A stretch of 64,000 nucleotides of DNA from Pararge aegeria (lineage: Eukaryota > Arthropoda > Insecta > Lepidoptera > Nymphalidae). Positions within the stretch are counted from its first letter, which is position 1, and each line of letters opens with the position of its first letter. The notes under the pieces are model-generated. The model was not told where the DNA came from, did not search any database, and saw nothing but the letters and a program-made list of their open reading frames with translations. The translations under genes and the position numbers were made by a program. Location: positions 1,922,001 through 1,986,000 of the forward strand of contig NC_053193.1 in assembly GCF_905163445.1 (NCBI RefSeq). Reading direction: 5' to 3'. Positions 42,288 through 51,780 of this stretch are shown here, in pieces.

Positions 42288-42326
42288 CCATTTATTCTAC
42301 TACCAATAAATACAACACTGGTACTA
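42228..42326. repeat. 47-nt poly(A) within a 13-bp direct repeat
   Basis: AACACTGGTACTA at 42228-42240 recurs at 42314-42326. Between them lie an A run (42240-42286) and 27 further bases. The A run abuts the left repeat, which is the wrong end for a simple poly(A)-tailed insertion in either orientation. Confidence 0.8.
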
Positions 42327-42784
42327 TTGCCACTTTATATTGCGAGTCTTCTCTATAAGATTTAGTCTTAATGGAAATAGAATAGAGATTCATGAAATAG
42401 TTTTTAGGATTTTATGTTTATAAAAATTTTCGGGTGAAAATACTCAAACATAAGTGCCGAAAATTTATAGCATTTTTCATAATTTATTTATTTTATATTA
42501 GTAAAATATTTAGTAGACGAAGTTATTTTGTACTCACATAGCAAAATTTCCTTGCAAAAATATTTCGTTAACCATCTTAGAACTTTATTCTGTAGTAATC
42601 TCTGAATACCGGCAAAAGAATAGCATACCGTAGTAAAATTCCATCTAACTAGCTAATTTAATCGATTTTTTTTACGAAAACATACCACGTTTTATTTAGA
42701 AATACCTACTAGGTCTTCTTTTAAAATACCTAATGCACACAAAATTATTAATTACCTATTACCTAGGTTAGTTATTTCTCACTT
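42327..42784. other. Unassigned AT-rich sequence
   Basis: Nothing recognised. Confidence 0.4.
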
Positions 42785-43222
42785 CAAAGTCAAAGTCAAA
42801 AATATCTTTATTCAAGAATGCCCATAGGTGGCACTTTTGATGCGTATCTAAGAATTACGCGGTAGTGAGATGATGGCGATAACCACATTCGTAAACTTAA
42901 AACTGAAGCTACGTTTTCAGGTTCCAAACGCGTCCTGGTCTAAGAAGAAGCCCACAACAAACTTAGTCGGGTGTTTTTTTTTTGTTATTACCATCTGACA
43001 ATGTCATTTATAATGATTAGAAGAGCAACCTGGTTAGAGCAATAATTCAAACCCAAGCTTTTTTATCGATTACGTAATCCTTTATACTATAATAGGACTT
43101 ATCTATAAGCTTACGTTTAATACAAACTTTGAACTTTTTAAGAGACATCTCCAAGTTGTCAATGGGTAGTTTATTGTAGAATTGTATGCAATTTCCTTTA
43201 AACGAATTATGATTCATTCACT
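42785..43222 (-). repeat. LINE-1 3' end with coding remnant
   Basis: From (caaagt)n through the UTR to the complement of the last codons (ctttttatcgattacgta, gaactttttaagagacatct), it parallels the copy at 15554. Confidence 0.85.
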
Positions 43223-43670
43223 CATATTACGCTTGCATGTTGTAGCTTTCGTTTTCGAGTTTCTTTTCATGTAACATTTAATTGTACTCCCAAAGCAACA
43301 GGTAACTAATAACAAAGTTGGCAACAAACGCTAATGTGTTGAACTGCCAACAAGAAAGGTCTGATACGTCCCCGTCCAGTCATTGCCAGCTTAATGTCGG
43401 GGCCGCTGGGGCTTCGCACGTTATCATACTATTGCCGTGATGTGGACAATCTCTCCGTGGACGCTTTTGAACTTTTCCTTACGACCACGAAGAAAGCGAT
43501 ACAATCATAAGCGAAAGATACCGGCACCGGAGCATCCTAAGATGTTGCCTTACAAAACACAAGATTTCATTACAAATAACCTATAAATATTTAATTATTA
43601 TTGCTGGAATTATTATGTATTAAATTATTATTGTCGATTGTGTATACATATATTGTAAACATAAATGCTT
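43223..43670. other. Unassigned
   Basis: Somewhat GC-richer at 43360-43540, but no frame or repeat was recognised. Confidence 0.4.
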
Positions 43671-43885
43671 TTGACGGCCGAGTGGTTCGATTCCCACAAC
43701 TGGAAAATGTTCGTGTGATGAACAAGTGTTTTTCAGTGTCTGGGTGTTTATCTGTATATTATAAGTATTTATGTATATTATTCATAAAAATATTCATCAG
43801 TCATCTTGGTACTTATAGCACAAGCTACGCTTACTTTGGGGCTAGATGGCGATGTGTGTATTGTCGTAGTATAGTATATAGTATA
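43671..43885 (+). repeat. SINE-A with an internal head deletion
   Basis: GACGGCCGAGTGGTTCGATTC shows that the A-box and spacer are lost, with a breakpoint different from the copy at 3424. Body and end are well preserved. Confidence 0.85.
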
Positions 43886-44189
43886 TACTTCATTTAAATA
43901 AGATTGACTATTAATTTTGGGCGTAATTCAACTTCTACAACAGAAAGTCCCGTGGCCTCTCCGGTGAACTTTTACGGATTTGACAGTGACACGTGAGTCA
44001 GACATGTTGTTACAGAAACACGCCTGGGGCCGTACTCACCGTATTACGTTACCTACGTGAGGTTCTGTTTTATTTCGATATGATAATACCGCAAAGTCAG
44101 AGTGAAGGTTCATACAATACATACTAGTTGTTCCCCACGGTTTCGCTAACTAAGGCTCATAATGTAATGTTATTAAGCCTCATTTGAGG

Positions 44190-44340
44190 ACCGGAAGACA
44201 GTAATGGTTGGTGGCAGAAATAAGCATGGCCGCAGTACTTCCCCGGACGAGCTCTGTCCCAAAAAGCTGTACTACTGGCAGGAGACAAAAATTATATCCC
44301 CTGACATGGAGTAGGAGAAGTTTATCCCTGTTTATAATTA
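44190..44340 (+). repeat. Family L and family F fragments
   Basis: GCAGAAATAAGCATGGCCGC and CCCCGGACGAGCTCTGTCCC are family L; AGACAAAAATTATATCCCCT and GGAGTAGGAGAAGTTTATCC are family F. Confidence 0.6.
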
Positions 44341-44364
44341 CACATATATTATTTGGATATTATT

Positions 44365-45745
44365 TCTACTAGAAACGGACATAAATTAGTGATATCTGCT
44401 TATCGTCTGTGAAAGGTGCAAAACTCCTTTGTGGGGTTGAGTATACGCTTTTACAACATGATTCCTAAGAAAATACTTGACCTACCAATGCATACATTTA
44501 AAAAATGTGTAAAAACGCATCTAGTACAGCGAGGAATTCACTTTACCTAATGTTAAACACGTGAAAACCACTGTACTACTTAATAATGAGGAACTGAAAC
44601 TGGAGGATACGACAGTTTTTCTAGGAATAACGTTAGATTCTAAACTTCAATGGGGCCCTCATGTAAATAATTTATCGAACAGGCTTAGTTCTGCTGCCTA
44701 TGCGGTAAAGAAGATACGCCATATGACCGACGTAGAAACTGCGAGACTGGTATATTTTAGTTACTTTCACAGCATTATGTCATATGGAATTTTACTTTGG
44801 GGTAATGCTGCTGATATTAGCACTATTTTCGTGCTGCAGAAGAGAGCTGTTCGTTCTATCTACAAAATGGGTCCGAGAGAGTCATTGAGAGATAAATTTA
44901 AAGATTTTAAAATAATGACAGTGTATAGTCAGTACATATTTGAAAATTTAATGTACGTTCATAAAAACATTTCTAAATTTAAGAAAAAATGTGACTGCAA
45001 AAATTTAAACATTAGAAGTAAGAATAAACTTACAGTGCAATATACTAGGTTACATAAAATTCATAATTCGTTTAAAGGAAATTGCATACAATTCTACAAT
45101 AAACTACCAATTGTCATCTTGGAGATGTCTCTTAAAAAGTTCAAAGTTTGTATTAAACGTAAGCTTATAGAAAAGTCCAATTATAGTATAAAGGACTACG
45201 TAAACGATAAAAAAGCTTGGGTGTAAATTATTGCTCTAACCAGGTTGCTCTTCTAATAATTTAAAATGACATTGTGAGATGGTGATAACAAAAAAAAAAA
45301 CACCCGGCTAAGTTTGTTGTGGGCTTCTTCTTAGACCAGGACGCGTTTGGAACCCTCGTAGCTTTAGTTTTAAGTTTACGAATGTGGTTATCGCCATCAT
45401 CTCACTACCGTGTGGTTCTTATGTACGCATCAAAAGTGCCACCTGTGGGCCTACTTGAATAAAGATATTTTTGACTTTGACTTTGTTATTATACATTTGA
45501 TGAATTCCTCAATGAGAAGGTAGATTGGAAGCAGCCAGCCTCGCTCTCATCTCCCACAAGATAGAAAAATATTGTAAATGTTTATGTTTAAAAGAGCAAC
45601 TACTGAGTTTCTTGCCGGCTCTTCTCGGTAGAATCTGGTTTCCGAATCGGTGGTAGAGTCACTACAAACATACATACTTGACGTTTCAAAAGTGCTTATA
45701 AAGTAGGCCTACTTGAAATAAATGAATTTGAATTTTAATTTGAAT
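44365..45745 (+). repeat. LINE-2 remnant split by a LINE-1 insertion
   Basis: The left part, 44365-44544, reads TRNGHKLVISAYRL, a stop, then FYNMIPKKILDLPMHTFKKC and VKTHLVQRGIH. The right part, 45487-45745, continues DEFLNEKVD and the LINE-2 3' UTR, ending in ATGAATTTGAATTTTAATTT repeats. At 6466-6534 the words either side of the gap are contiguous, so the 942-bp LINE-1 in between is a later insertion. Confidence 0.75.
44545..45486 (+). mobile_element. LINE-1, longest 3' copy with C-terminal ORF
   Basis: The frame is open from the left junction to TAA at 45224-45226 and encodes about 227 residues. These start LPNVKHVKTTVLLNNEELKL and continue through DTTVFLGITLDSKLQWGPHV, IMSYGILLWGNAAD, VLQKRAVRSIYKM, and end YVNDKKAWV. 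The FLGI.LD..L.W..H and YGI..WGN words belong to the thumb/C-terminal region of CR1/jockey-type LINE reverse transcriptases; the catalytic core is missing. The 3' UTR and a (TTTGAC)n tail follow. No stop interrupts it, so the insertion is fairly young, but the copy is 5'-truncated and cannot move on its own. Confidence 0.8.
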
Positions 45746-45754
45746 TTACTAGTG

Positions 45755-45857
45755 CGCCAGTGCTCTGAGGGTTTTTAAAGCTTTTGGGAGAAGATAAACT
45801 TATATACTTTCCCCTGGGAGATAACTGTCATATACTTTCCCCTGGGAGATAACAGTT
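45755..45857 (+). repeat. Family F with a short tandem duplication
   Basis: ATATACTTTCCCCTGGGAGA occurs twice at about 45802 and 45830; the family F copy near 37490 has it once. Confidence 0.6.
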
Positions 45858-45894
45858 CTCTTACACTGCATATACTATGCAGTGTAAGAGAAGA
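45858..45894. repeat. Perfect hairpin, 17-bp arms
   Basis: TTCTCTTACACTGCATA (45858-45874), loop TAC, and its exact complement (45878-45894). It sits exactly at the join of family F and an RTE remnant. Confidence 0.95.
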
Positions 45895-46230
45895 TCGCTC
45901 AGAATAACTCAGAGGGCGATGGAGAGAGCAATGTTGGGAGCAAATCAGGAATGAGGAGATCCGTAGAAGAACCACAGTTATCGACATAGCTCAGCGAGTT
46001 GCAAAGCTTAAGTGAAAATGGGCGAGGCAAATAGCTCGGAGAACCGATGGACGTTGGGGTTCCAAGGTGATGGAATGGTGTCAGGTAAACGCAGCGTAGT
46101 TCGGCCCCCAACGAGGTGGACAGACGCCATCAAACGAGTCGCTGGGAGCCGCTGGAAACAAGCGGCCTAGTACCGGGGATTTTGGAACTCCCTACAACAG
46201 ACCTATGTCCAGCAGTGGACTTTAATCAGT
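45895..46230 (+). pseudogene. RTE LINE ORF, C-terminal end
   Basis: Read in pieces: LRITQRAMERAMLGANQ; IRNEEIRRRTTVIDIAQRVA; KWARQIARRTDGRWGSKVME; then a frameshifted RWTDAIKRVAGSRW-like section and SLQQTYVQQWT-like end. This is the conserved C-terminus of insect RTE-type elements (AMLG, IR--T---DI, W-GH-AR--D-RW, RW-DDI). Deletions, frameshifts and a stop make it dead. Confidence 0.75.
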
Positions 46231-46727
46231 TAAAGTGATCATAATGATTAAGATAAACCTGCACCAAAAATCTCATTACACACTTAAGCCACATTAAAAT
46301 AAGTTGTTTAGTTCATTTATTTTGAAATTGAAACGAGAATTTTTCGAGAATGGCATTTCATTTCCATTTGGAATTTGAGTGAATAAAAACAAGCAGTCTC
46401 AATCCCGCCTCCAATAGGAATCAAGTACAGAATGTCCGACTCGAGCGTGATCAAATTCGCTGCTCTTAAGCCCTCGGCCCAAACGATGTAAGCGACACGT
46501 TTTGTACTTAGTTTTCAAGATGGAAACATACTTATTTAACTGATACTAGACATAAGAACATGTGACAAAAAATCATCGTATTTCCACTCGTGACATAACG
46601 TGACGATAGAAACGCCCCAAAGGGTATGACAGTTTATTAAAACCATCCTCAGCGTAGTAATATTTTGATTATTATCATATCAATTTAACTTGATCTATTT
46701 AAAACATATATAATAACATTAAATTAT
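46231..46727. other. Unassigned
   Basis: No gene or repeat was recognised; family H may extend slightly into this stretch. Confidence 0.4.
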
Positions 46728-47150
46728 GAATCGGCAAATATCATAATCGATTAGGATTATTCATTTCCAATATTTTCAAACGGATCAATTGTGAGTAGAT
46801 AAGTGGTTTAGAAAGTTTTTTGTAAATCTCTAAATATACTTGTTTATTTATTACTTTTGTATTAAATAAATTAATAATAAACTTTCTGACGACTGCGACA
46901 TTCTGTAATATTCAATGACACGGTTGTATATTGACATGCTGATCAAACCTTCCATTTTCTACTTTTAATAATTCTATTTAACAAATGAAAATATTTATAA
47001 AATGTTTAAGTGATATTAATGAATTTTAAATAGAATATGAAATGAAATAATGAAAATTAAATGAAATTGCGTGAGTCCAGGAACATTTTACTCTTTCATC
47101 AATAAATAATAACAAAAGTTTTACTTCAATCGCGTGTAAAGGTAAAAACG
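46728..47150 (-). repeat. Family H, copy 2 (inverted)
   Basis: Reverse complement partner of 20415-20860. Includes GGCAAATATCATAATCGATT, TCTAAATATACTTGTTTATT, ATGAAATTGCGTGAGTCCAG and GTTTTACTTCAATCGCG. Confidence 0.7.
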
Positions 47151-47489
47151 CACACACTTTTTTTTGTGTGGTGTGTGTTCAAGTGTTCAAGCTCGATTAA
47201 TGCAAAAAAATATTTGCAATTTAGTTGGGTGTTTGTTTTTGTGATTCGTTTTTTTTTAAATATATAAAATCTTACCTCCTTACACTTAGCCCATACGGAA
47301 GCACTCACTTGAAGTAAATAAGATTTTCTATACAAAAGTCCCGCGGGAATCTTTCTCGAATTAATCTTTTAATGCCTACCCTACCCTACGCTACCCTACC
47401 CTATTCATTAAAAAGATGATCAGGCGATTATTAATTTTTTTTGTGAGTTTAAAAAAATATTTTTGAATAATTCATTTAAACTGTACTCT
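47151..47489. other. Unassigned; pentanucleotide repeat
   Basis: A CTACC-type pentamer run lies at 47376-47403. Nothing else was recognised. Confidence 0.45.
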
Positions 47490-47573
47490 CTTGCTCTCTC
47501 TCTCTTTCTTTCTCTGTAACCACTTTTTTTCATTGGTGTACAATAAAACTGTGTTCATTCATTCATTCATTCA
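47490..47573 (+). repeat. LINE-3 extreme 3' end
   Basis: GGTGTACAATAAAACTGTGT followed by (ATTC)n. The hairpin lies outside this truncated copy. Confidence 0.65.
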
Positions 47574-47894
47574 TATCATGAACGGGGATTAAATTCTATT
47601 CGTTAAAACAAAATATTACTTTTATTAGCGAATACTTACATTTTAGTAAGGACAATAAGTCCTTACTAAAATGGAAAAGAACTAACCCAAATAATGTGAC
47701 TTTGTCTGTCTGTCACGACGTTTTTATAAAACTACTACGACTAGGCTTGTGAATAAAAAAGTTTAGAGAATATAATTTATTTAACGAGAAGGCAACGCTT
47801 GACGAGAATCTTGCTGTTAGGAAGCAATAATGGTGTTTAGGTTTGAGCGCGCTTGCCTATAAAATGCATTTTATTAATATATCATCATATTTAT
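47574..47894. other. Unassigned
   Basis: Contains an imperfect inverted repeat around 47640-47671 (ATTTTAGTAAGGAC with GTCCTTACTAAAAT). No gene. Confidence 0.5.
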
Positions 47895-48177
47895 AATCAT
47901 AGGCCCACTACAGGGCGCGGGTATCCCCCCACTATGAATAGGGTTTGTTCACTACGCTGGCCCAATGCGGATTGGTGGATTTCACACGCCTACGAGAAAA
48001 TTATGGGGAACTCTCAGGCACGCAGGTTTCCTCACGATGTTTTCCTTCACCTTTAAAGCAAGCGATATTTTAATTGCTCAAACGCACAGTACTTAGAAAA
48101 GTTAGATGTGCGTGCTGGGATTCGAACTCGGCCCCCGAAAGTGAAGCCAAAGTTCTAACCGCTGAGCTACCACCGCT
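47895..48177 (-). repeat. SINE-B, near full length
   Basis: End (ggcccactacagggcgcggg), body (cctcacgatgttttccttca) and head (gctgggattcgaactcggcc, gctgagctaccaccgct) in reverse order. Confidence 0.85.
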
Positions 48178-48297
48178 ATATACACTTTATAATTAACTTT
48201 ATAATAAAGTATTTTATTATGAAGGTATTTTATCGTAGTCTTTATTTGCTTATCTTTATAGTATTTTTCGTTTTAATCTTTGTCATATTATGATTAC

Positions 48298-48490
48298 TAG
48301 CTGACCCGTGCAACTTCGTCTGTACAAATCGGTTATTACCGGAAAACACGAATAAAATGACATTTTCTAAAAATGCTAGCTAGATCGATATATCGCCCCC
48401 TAAACCCCCTGTATACTAAATTTCATGAAAATCGTTGGAGCCGATTCCGAGATTCCAATTATATATAAGGTTTAAAGATATAAGATTTGG
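48298..48490 (+). repeat. Family J/K unit, short form
   Basis: Head ACTAGCTGACCCGTGCAACT, then GAATAAAATGACATTTTC, GCTAGATCGATATATCGCCC and GAGCCGATTCCGAGATTCCA. It lacks the foldback insert of the copy at 14712-15165. Confidence 0.7.
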
Positions 48491-48619
48491 CCTGAAATAA
48501 AAGCATTTCTTATCAAACGTTTAAAATTAAAAATTATATTATATACTTTATACTTTTGAAAACGATTTTGTCAGTGCAGTTTCTGAATTTAGTCTTTAGT
48601 AACTTTCAAAAAACTTAAC

Positions 48620-48740
48620 TCTTTGACCTCAAGGGTTCGATTCCCGGCACATCCCTACTTTTCGGAGTTATGTGCGTTTTTAATTTTAGACATTAAAATA
48701 TCACTTGATTCAACGGTGAAGGAAAAATTGGTGAGGAATT
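48620..48740 (+). repeat. SINE-B, partial
   Basis: The B-box (GGGTTCGATTCCCGGCACAT) and the body (TATCACTTGATTCAACGGTG) are present; both ends are missing. Confidence 0.75.
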
Positions 48741-49084
48741 ATGCAAGAAGCCCCAAACAATTGGCTATGAAAGCTTCAATTAAAAAATACGAAAGAGAAA
48801 ACATGCCAAATAAAATAAGTTCGCAACTTGAAAAAATGTAATCATAGTTCAAGAGATAACAACAAATATAACTTGGAAGAGGAAATATAATTTAGAAAAC
48901 CCTTGGAATATTTCTAACGCTTTCTTAACTTTGGCCTGACGAGGTATAAAATATTTGAGCCGTATTTAAGTGGATGACTTTAAGACATTGTTCGCGGAAC
49001 GAGGAATTCATTCGCGGAAATGATTTTATGAGTGCTTTCTTTCTTGTTTTATAAAAGGTATTTTATGATAGTATTTTTAAGGCC
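48741..49084. other. Unassigned
   Basis: Nothing recognised. Confidence 0.4.
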
Positions 49085-49760
49085 TCGCTTTTCCAGTTGA
49101 CGTTTTCTACAAAGAATACAAGTTTTACACAAATCACATACAGGAAAAGTACAAACTAAAGCAGTAGCGCAAAGCTACGTGTGGTGGCGAGGGCTCAATG
49201 AAGATGTTGAATCGTTAATCGGCAGTTGCACAAAGTGCTTAGAAAACCGACACATGCTGCCAACGACGAGTCATGAATGGATTACTGCGGCAAGACCATG
49301 GTCAAGACTGCACATTGATTTTGCTGGACAGTTTCATAACAAGTTTTTTTAACGCACCTTCCAGATGGCCTGAACAATACAACGTCAGCTACATTAATTT
49401 GACTTTTGAGATCAGCTTTTGCAACACACAGTTTGTGTTAACTGTTAGTGTCTGATAACGACACTTCATTTGTATCGAGCGAAATGCAGAAGTTCTCAAA
49501 GCCAATAATATTGAGCATGTGACTTCTGCACCCCACCACCCACTTACTAATGGGTAGCGGAGCGGAGGTTTTCGATTCCGCGGCCTTTTTTTAAAGTTAT
49601 AATTGACTGGCAAAGCAGAGGGTTCATGGTAAACCAAAATGGATGGTAAATGGAAAACCATCGTCCATAAACGGATACGGAAACGGAGCAACACTTCGCA
49701 GGTTATGCAAAGAGCGCGTCTTATAAGGTCTTATAAGCTAAGGACCCATGTCCATCAACC
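49085..49760 (+). pseudogene. Ty3/Gypsy-type integrase remnant
   Basis: An HHCC zinc-binding module can be read: LHKSHTGKVQTKAVAQSYVW, WRGLNEDVESLIGSCTKC. The start of the integrase core follows (RPWSRLHIDFAGQF, with the first catalytic-type Asp). After a stop and a deletion it resumes with VSDNDTSFVSSEMQKF (second Asp region) and, one frameshift later, NNIEHVTSAPHHPLTNG. The order HHCC, W-R-H-DFAG, SDN-TSF, SAPYHP-TNG is that of Ty3/Gypsy integrases. The third catalytic residue region is disrupted by a stop. No LTRs were found. Confidence 0.8.
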
Positions 49761-49779
49761 TGACGTGTAGGTATTAAGC

Positions 49780-50030
49780 CTCATCATCATTATAAGGGGT
49801 TAAGGCCGTAGTCCACCACGCTGGGCCAGTGCGGACTGGTGGACTCCACATACCTTTGAGAACTTAGGTATGAAGGTTTCCTCGCGATGTTTTCCTTCAC
49901 CGTTGAAGCAAGTGATATTTTTATTGCTTAAACGCACATAACTTAGAAAAGTTTGAGGTGCGTGCCGGGATTCGAACTCGGCCCCCCAAAAGTCAAGTCA
50001 AGGTCTTACCCAATGCGCTATGACCGCTTC
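49780..50030 (-). repeat. SINE-B, near full length
   Basis: 'aaggggttaaggccgtagtc', 'tcgcgatgttttccttcacc', 'gccgggattcgaactcggcc' and 'aatgcgctatgaccgcttc' appear in reverse order. Confidence 0.85.
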
Positions 50031-50769
50031 AAAATGTGTTGTCATAAGTACATATTGTAAATCGTATAAATGAAAGAGAAATACGGAAAAAAAATATAAA
50101 AAACTCCCCTGAAGTGCGGTGGACGGGGTAACGAAGCGTAAATTGAAATTGACTTTGGGACACATAAGAAAAGCTTGTTTTATTTCACTCAATCCACATA
50201 AATATACTTTAGCCCTTATATAAAAAAGCATAGGGTATATTTTTCAATAATTTTAACAAAGCGTCGCCAAGTTAGATAGTGTTAGTTTAGGATCTGTTGA
50301 CGTGAATCCTGTTAGTGGAGAAAATATTTCTTTTGAGTACAGGTATTGCTTCCCTGTGGTTTATAATAGTCATCGTATTATTTATTTTATCAGGTGAATG
50401 ACAGAAATATCTCGTGACGTGGAATATTTTGTATTGACCTACTCTACATGAAGTTACAATAGGTCTTCCTAGTCGTGCACTTTCGACAGAGTGGTCTTGG
50501 CTGAAATTCAACAATAATAATAATAAATAAATAAATATAATAATATACATATACATTGCCATCTAGCCTCAAAGTGATATATATATTTATTTTTAATTTA
50601 TTTATTTATTTATTTTATTATTACATAAAGTTTCCAAAAAAAATAAAAAATACTTATAGCTAGCATCAGAAAACCACGCAGGTTTGTAATATATGCTAAC
50701 AGAGAATTAAATCTAGGTACGTTACTACAGAACATTATTGCCAGTTCACCATGTTGTGTACAAAAATGA
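50031..50769. other. Mostly unassigned; ends in a LINE 3' UTR
   Basis: Bases about 50580-50769 are the 3' UTR of the minus-strand LINE ORF that follows, with an AAAT-type tail. A short SINE-A scrap (catatacattgccatctagc) lies at about 50545-50575. Confidence 0.45.
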
Positions 50770-51545
50770 TCACAAGTTACTTAAAAAGAAGGACTTCAGT
50801 TTTTTCTTAATATTACGAGGATTAATATTGTCTCGTACATCAGTGGGTAATTCATTAATAAGGCGAGGAACTAGGTAAACGTTCGTGCGCTCGCCATACC
50901 TATTGAACGCGCCCGAAGTGCATAACCGGCCTCGACTGACGGCCCGCGTGCATACAGGATGTTGTACTTTGTTCCAGTATATGTTATTGAAAAAGTTTTC
51001 TTTTAAAATTGAATATTTCAACTGTACATGCACTGGTAAAACTTTACACTGTTTAAAAAGTTCAGCTTCGGAATAGTCACTATGGTTATTGTTAAGGATA
51101 ACTTTTAAAATTCTTTTTTGCAGCTTGAATATTTCTTTTAAATAAGAGTTATATGTACGGCCATAACTGCTCAAACCATACTGGATATATGATTGAGCTA
51201 GAGAATTATACAATATTAATTTTATTTTGAAGGGAATACGATTTCTTAGAATTATTATATTAGCTAAAAATTGCCTAAGCTTATTGCAAACGTGTTCAAT
51301 ATGATAACTCCAATTAAATTTACTATCTATATGTAATCCTAAATATGTAACAGTTTCAACCACTTCAATGACGGGGCATTTACAACTGGTGTCATTCGAG
51401 TGTAGGCAGCTATGGTCATGTGCAAGAATATGGTTCATTGGGAGTTTTGCAAGATGCGGAGATTTTATGAGTATTAATTTAGTTTTACCTGGGTTGATTA
51501 CTATTTGATAACTTATCTGCTCTTGTGTGCAACCTAACCCGTAAG
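50770..51545 (-). pseudogene. LINE reverse-transcriptase C-terminal ORF (CR1/jockey-like)
   Basis: The minus strand is open from about 51545 to the stop at 50770-50772, roughly 258 codons, of which the last 222 follow a methionine. It begins in TQEQISYQIVINPGKTKLIL, the segment just after the reverse-transcriptase catalytic core in this LINE group. It continues VTYLGLHIDSKFNWSYHIEH, LYNSLAQSYIQYGLSSYG, LQKRILKVIL, and near the end NVYLVPRLINELPTDVRDNI. The catalytic YADD region and everything upstream are missing, so it is 5'-truncated. The C-terminus resembles the scrap at 11517-11604. It is a different family from LINE-1 and LINE-2. The frame is intact, which suggests a moderately recent insertion. 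Confidence 0.75.
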
Positions 51546-51566
51546 TCTGTGTTTTTTTTTTCTTTC

Positions 51567-51700
51567 CTTGATTGGGTTGCCTGGCAGAGATCGCTTTTTA
51601 GCGATAAGGCAGCCCATTGTACCTGTGTTTTATTGTGTTCTTTTTGTTTATAATTTAATTTCTGTTACTTGTACAATAAAGTGTATTTTCATTTCATTTA
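51567..51700 (+). repeat. LINE-3 3' end
   Basis: GGGTTGCCTGGCAGAG, ATCGCT-TTTT-AGCGAT, AAGGCAGCCCATTGTACC, and TTGTACAATAAAGTGTATTT are present. Confidence 0.8.
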
Positions 51701-51703
51701 AAA

Positions 51704-51780
51704 GTAAGCGTAGCTTGTGTTATGAGTACTAAGATGACTGATGAAAATTTTTATGAATTATTATTCATAAAAATTTTATT
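51704..51780 (-). repeat. SINE-A 3' fragment containing a perfect hairpin
   Basis: 'taagcgtagcttgtgttatg' and 'actaagatgactgatga' are reversed SINE-A. A perfect hairpin at 51744-51777 (15-bp arms, loop TATT) replaces the normal imperfect sequence. Confidence 0.8.

Noticed and set aside
43601..43897. 98-codon ORF ending in the SINE-A body
   Set aside because: Similar peptides recur wherever SINE-A occurs (for example 39099-39353 and 41497-41790), so it reflects the repeat.
47376..47403. Pentamer repeat CTACC/CCTAC that might be telomeric
   Set aside because: Insect telomeres use TTAGG; this is a short different pentamer, so it is a simple microsatellite.
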